A stretch of 42,555 nt of DNA from Clostridiales bacterium UBA1740 (lineage in GTDB: Bacteria; Bacillota; Clostridia; Oscillospirales; CAG-272), in assembly GCA_002315715.1 (NCBI GenBank), contig DCHY01000019.1, forward strand, positions 7,361 through 49,915. Reading direction: 5' to 3'. The notes beneath the pieces are model-generated. The model was not told where the DNA came from, did not search any database, and saw only the letters and a program-made list of their open reading frames with translations. Of the stretch, positions 38,887 to 42,555 are shown in pieces. The first letter of the stretch is position 1. Every line of letters begins with the position of its first letter. A program made the translations under genes and the position numbers.

Positions 38887-41800
38887 ATGAAAAAGATTAC
38901 CTTGCTTTTCTTGCTGCTATTATCTCTTCTCCTCGTCGGATGTTCCTTCTCGTCGGGCGGTACGGAGCCGGGAAACAAAGTTTGCTCGCACAAATGGGGC
39001 GAAGCCGAAGAAAGCAAAGAAGCCACCTGCCAAGCGACAGGCAAGGCCTTCGCCACGTGTTCCCTCTGCGGTGAAACGAAAGAGGTAACCCTCGAAAAAC
39101 TCGACCACCACGTGTACGGCGAAGACGGCCACTGCGTGTATTGCGATGCCGAAGAGGACGACACTGTCGATCCCGTCGACGCCTGCACCCACACTTGGAA
39201 CGCCGGGGTAGTGACCAAGGCCGCCACCTGCAAAGAGGCAGGCACCAAAACCTTCAAATGCACTCTTTGTTCCGAAACCAAGTCGGAACCGATTGCCAAA
39301 TTGACCGAGCACACCTACAACGGCGGTGTGATCACGACCAAAGCCACCTGCAAGGCGGCAGGCGTCAAGACCTACACCTGCACCGTGTGTGCCGCCACCA
39401 AGACCGAAACCATCGCCCAACTGACGACGCACAGTTATAATAGCGGTGTCGTCACCAAGGCTGCCACTTGTAAAGAAGACGGTGTCAAAACTTTCACTTG
39501 CACGGTTTGCTCCGCCACAAAAACAAGTTCCATCACCAAGCTTTCCACCCACTCGTGGAATGCCGGCGTGGAAACCAAGAAAGCCACCTGTACCGTTGCC
39601 GGTACGAAAACCTTTACCTGCTCGGTTTGCGGCGCTACGAAAACCGAAACCGTCGCCGCGACGGGACACGTGTATAAGACGCAGACCGTTTTATCCCCCA
39701 TCTTTACCTACCACACCGAGGCGGAATGGTCGAAAATCGACAAAGGTACGCTTTCTCATTACACCCAAACCGTCATGACCGACTCGGGTGACGGACATAT
39801 CAAGGTGACCTGTACCACGTCCGGCGGTTCCTCGGAAGGCGGTTGGGAACAGTCGCTTGCCAACTTGCCCGCGGATACGAAAGATATCGTCTTTACCTTC
39901 TCGGTCAACCGCGTGGCGGCAGGTACCGACAGCGGCACCGGCGTTCGCGAAATGATTTGCAAAGCACTCCGCTTGAAAAACAGCACGGGGCAGCTCTGCG
40001 CTTTCGTCGGATTTGAAAACAAAACCACGGCAACGTATGCAGACGGCGATATTGCGCAGTGGACAAACGGCGTAACCTTGGCGCCTCTTTCCGCTTACAA
40101 CAACCAATGGATTGATATCGCGTTTGCGATTAACATTGCCACCAAGAAAGTCACTTATTACGTCAACGGTACCCTCATCCCCGGCGCTTCTCACACCATT
40201 TCCGAACTTCCCAATAACGTTGCCGGTTATCAGGCTTGTTACGTCGTCTGGGGCATGGGTGCTTCCATGCCGAAAAACTGCGACGTCCGTTTTGATAACT
40301 ATTGCTGTTATGCGGGTACGGTCAGCGATTATGCCATGAATACCGTGTTTGCCGCCAACAACGCGACGAACAAACAATATCCGACTTACGAATTTGACGC
40401 AGAAGGATACGTCATTACCAAAGCCGCCACCTGCAAAGAAGCCGGAACCAAAACGGCAACCTGCACCAAGTGCGGAGAAACCGTCACCAAAGCCATTCCC
40501 AAACTGACGACGCACACCCTCGGCGTCTATACCGTCACCAAAGAGCCGACCGAAACGGCGACCGGCACGAAAACGGCGACCTGCTCGCTGTGCGGTACGA
40601 CCGTCACCGATACCATCCCGGCTCTCGGTACTTCTCACGTTTGGTCTACCGTTTCCGTTCTCCTGACGGAGCCGACCTCCTCGGCAGCAGGAAAATATTA
40701 CGTCTACTGCACCGAGTGCGGTGCGCGCAAGACGACCGGCACCACCCTCTCGTATTCGGATTATACGACGCAGATAAACGCCCTCAAGTCGTCAATTTCT
40801 TCTTCCTCTCTCGGCACGTCTTACACGAAACTTTCCACGACGGCGTACAACGCGCCTACCTATTATCCGACGGCGAGAGTCGCCGCTACCTCGCAGTATC
40901 CGTCCTCCCCTCGCGTTCTCATCAACGCCGAGGATATCGTGGCTCTCAGAAACGCTTTTGCCGATTCTTCGTCGGGTGACGTTCTGAACAGTATCGTGAA
41001 ACTCGCCAACAATTACGAGCGCGGTACACTCGGCTCGCAGACGTATCACTCTTCCTCCGACGGCTACGGCCCGAAAGGTACTCACAACTGCAACGAACAT
41101 ATTTTGGAAACCGTCATGGCACAGGCACTTTTGTATCAGATCACCGGCGCCGACCTTTACGGTTACAAAGCCATCAAGATTATCAAAGAATACATCTCGA
41201 CCGTCAAGATCACCACGAGCGGTTCGAATAAAGTCAACGATGCCTGCCGTACCTACGGTTACGTCATGTTCACCGCCGGCGTCGTGTACGACTGGTGCCG
41301 CGATCTGTTGACCGAAACCGATAAAAAACAAATCATCTACGGTGTGGAGAAAAATCTCTGCAGCGGCATGGAAGTCGGCTTCCCGCCGTCGGGACAGGGC
41401 GGTGTTTCGGGACACGGTTCCGAACGTCAGATCCTGCGCGATTATCTCTCCTTCGCGATTGCTATCTACGACGATGAACCGACGTGGTATCAGTACATCG
41501 CCGGCAGAGTTTACCAAGAATACGTCCCCGTCAGAAACGCGTACTACTCCGCAGGTTACACACCGCAGGGACTTTCCAACTATCTTCCCATCCGATACAC
41601 CTCCGATTTGTGGAGCGCTTGGCTTCTCAAGAGCGCAACGGGTAAAAACCCCTATAACGAAGCCGACATGAAGAACGTCATGAAGTCCGTCTACGCGAAC
41701 TTCATTTACGCCACGACCTATGCCTTTGAAGAAGGCGACAGCGAAGGCAGAAGCGCCAAGCAAAAAACTTTGAATTTGGCGCTTCCGGCTATGATGTCGG

Positions 41801-42555
41801 CTTACGTCCTGGACGACGCCACCGGCGAAGTGTGGGCGAGAAAAGCCGATTATGCCTACACCGGCTCGGTTTATCTCTTCATTATGAAGACGGGCACGAA
41901 AGATCTCGAGAAATTAAACGACCGTTATGACGACATGAGTTACATCACGTATAACGGCGGATTTGAATCCCGTATCATCGCGCACAACAGCTGGACCAAG
42001 AACGACGCCGCCGTCTTTATGAAGATCGGAGGCAAGACGACCGCCAACCACGATCACGCCGACGCCGGTTCTTTCCAGATTTACTACAAAGCCCTCTTGA
42101 CGGGTGACTCCGGCTGCTACGATTCCTACGGATCGACGCACCACACGAAATATCATCAAGCGACCGTCGCGCATAACTCCATCCTCATTTACAACGGCAC
42201 GACGGGATACGGACAGAATCAACCGGGCGAAACGACAAGCTTTTCCACTTGGTCGGGGACTAAATACGATACCGGCGAAACGACGGGCGTTGCCTATGCC
42301 TACGACAAGGACGGCAAGCCGCTCTACGCTTATATTGCCGGCGAACTGTCGGGATGCTACAACACCTACGCCGGTGCGTCTCGCGTTGAGCGTCGAATGC
42401 TGACGGTTTACGACACCGAAAACGCGTCCTCCCCGATGTTCGTGTTCGTCTTTGACGCCATCAAAACATCCAACACTTCTTACAGAAAAGCCTTCTTGCT
42501 TCATACCCCGACACAGCCGACCATCAACGGAAATACCGTCACGGTCGTCAACGGC
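38887..42555 (+). CDS. Heparinase II/III-type lyase lipoprotein with Cys-rich repeats (partial)
   Basis: The frame is open from ATG 38887 to the window end: 1223 codons, no stop. The signal MKKITLLFLLLLSLLLVGC has a lipobox cysteine at 19. Cysteine-rich repeats follow (about 33-260), each like HTWNAGVVTKAATCKEAGTK then CxxC. A beta-rich, concanavalin-like region (about 260-500) comes next, then three more repeats (about 503-628), then an alpha-toroid (about 630-1020). The last part is a heparinase II/III-type beta-sandwich with NHDHADAGSFQIYYKA (His1055, His1057), GSTHHTKYHQATVAHNSILI (His1085, His1096). Such enzymes cleave uronic-acid polysaccharides by elimination. Substrate (heparin-, alginate- or ulvan-like) is not determined. 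The C-terminus lies outside the window. Confidence 0.88.
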   Translation, partial: MKKITLLFLLLLSLLLVGCSFSSGGTEPGNKVCSHKWGEAEESKEATCQATGKAFATCSLCGETKEVTLEKLDHHVYGEDGHCVYCDAEEDDTVDPVDACTHTWNAGVVTKAATCKEAGTKTFKCTLCSETKSEPIAKLTEHTYNGGVITTKATCKAAGVKTYTCTVCAATKTETIAQLTTHSYNSGVVTKAATCKEDGVKTFTCTVCSATKTSSITKLSTHSWNAGVETKKATCTVAGTKTFTCSVCGATKTETVAATGHVYKTQTVLSPIFTYHTEAEWSKIDKGTLSHYTQTVMTDSGDGHIKVTCTTSGGSSEGGWEQSLANLPADTKDIVFTFSVNRVAAGTDSGTGVREMICKALRLKNSTGQLCAFVGFENKTTATYADGDIAQWTNGVTLAPLSAYNNQWIDIAFAINIATKKVTYYVNGTLIPGASHTISELPNNVAGYQACYVVWGMGASMPKNCDVRFDNYCCYAGTVSDYAMNTVFAANNATNKQYPTYEFDAEGYVITKAATCKEAGTKTATCTKCGETVTKAIPKLTTHTLGVYTVTKEPTETATGTKTATCSLCGTTVTDTIPALGTSHVWSTVSVLLTEPTSSAAGKYYVYCTECGARKTTGTTLSYSDYTTQINALKSSISSSSLGTSYTKLSTTAYNAPTYYPTARVAATSQYPSSPRVLINAEDIVALRNAFADSSSGDVLNSIVKLANNYERGTLGSQTYHSSSDGYGPKGTHNCNEHILETVMAQALLYQITGADLYGYKAIKIIKEYISTVKITTSGSNKVNDACRTYGYVMFTAGVVYDWCRDLLTETDKKQIIYGVEKNLCSGMEVGFPPSGQGGVSGHGSERQILRDYLSFAIAIYDDEPTWYQYIAGRVYQEYVPVRNAYYSAGYTPQGLSNYLPIRYTSDLWSAWLLKSATGKNPYNEADMKNVMKSVYANFIYATTYAFEEGDSEGRSAKQKTLNLALPAMMSAYVLDDATGEVWARKADYAYTGSVYLFIMKTGTKDLEKLNDRYDDMSYITYNGGFESRIIAHNSWTKNDAAVFMKIGGKTTANHDHADAGSFQIYYKALLTGDSGCYDSYGSTHHTKYHQATVAHNSILIYNGTTGYGQNQPGETTSFSTWSGTKYDTGETTGVAYAYDKDGKPLYAYIAGELSGCYNTYAGASRVERRMLTVYDTENASSPMFVFVFDAIKTSNTSYRKAFLLHTPTQPTINGNTVTVVNG

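Overview
The window reads as chromosomal DNA of a low-to-mid GC Gram-positive bacterium of the class Clostridia, probably from an uncultured gut-type lineage. The signs are the style of RpoB and RpoC, a CIRCE operator in front of clpB, dipicolinate synthase genes (spore formation), many short-signal lipoproteins, BspA-type leucine-rich repeats, AGGAGG ribosome sites and near-consensus SigA promoters. I cannot place it below class from sequence alone. No rRNA, tRNA, insertion sequence, prophage or CRISPR array was seen.

Layout, left to right. (1) 1-5,134: rpoC (cut by the window edge) and rpoB on the minus strand, with their own promoter and no rplL directly upstream. (2) 5,332-7,706: prfC-trmB, a two-gene translation operon on the minus strand. 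(3) 7,785-14,156: an accessory stretch. It holds a small BspA-like LRR protein, a large collagen-like/LRR lipoprotein gene split by a frameshift in an A6 run, an AbiEi/AbiEii-type toxin-antitoxin pair lying exactly between two ~117-bp direct repeats, and an SGNH esterase. (4) 14,518-17,275: clpB with a perfect CIRCE element. (5) 17,289-29,366: a long minus-strand operon encoding a Gld-like ABC exporter (ATPase, permease, two different GldG-like subunits), a DUF4340-like protein, two large FKBP/trigger-factor-like lipoproteins and RNase HI. (6) 29,420-34,633: a minus-strand housekeeping operon: acyltransferase with a zinc ribbon, U32 protein, maf, nth, rnmV. (7) 34,682-38,761: a lipoprotein with MBG-like and propeller-like regions, a diacylglycerol-kinase-family lipid kinase, and dpaA-dpaB. 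(8) 38,779 to the end: a large heparinase II/III-type lyase lipoprotein that runs off the window.

How the genes fit together. The core genes cover transcription, translation release, tRNA modification, protein disaggregation, DNA repair and nucleotide sanitation. The outward-facing genes are a set of lipoproteins and secreted proteins for surface binding and glycan breakdown (LRR protein, lyase, MBG protein). The Gld-like operon couples an ABC-2 type exporter with membrane-anchored extracytoplasmic subunits and two predicted surface folding factors, which suggests an envelope-assembly or export machine. Its role in a bacterium with no other sign of gliding is unknown, and it is the most interesting unexplained system here. 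The second point of interest is the repeat-bounded toxin-antitoxin cassette.
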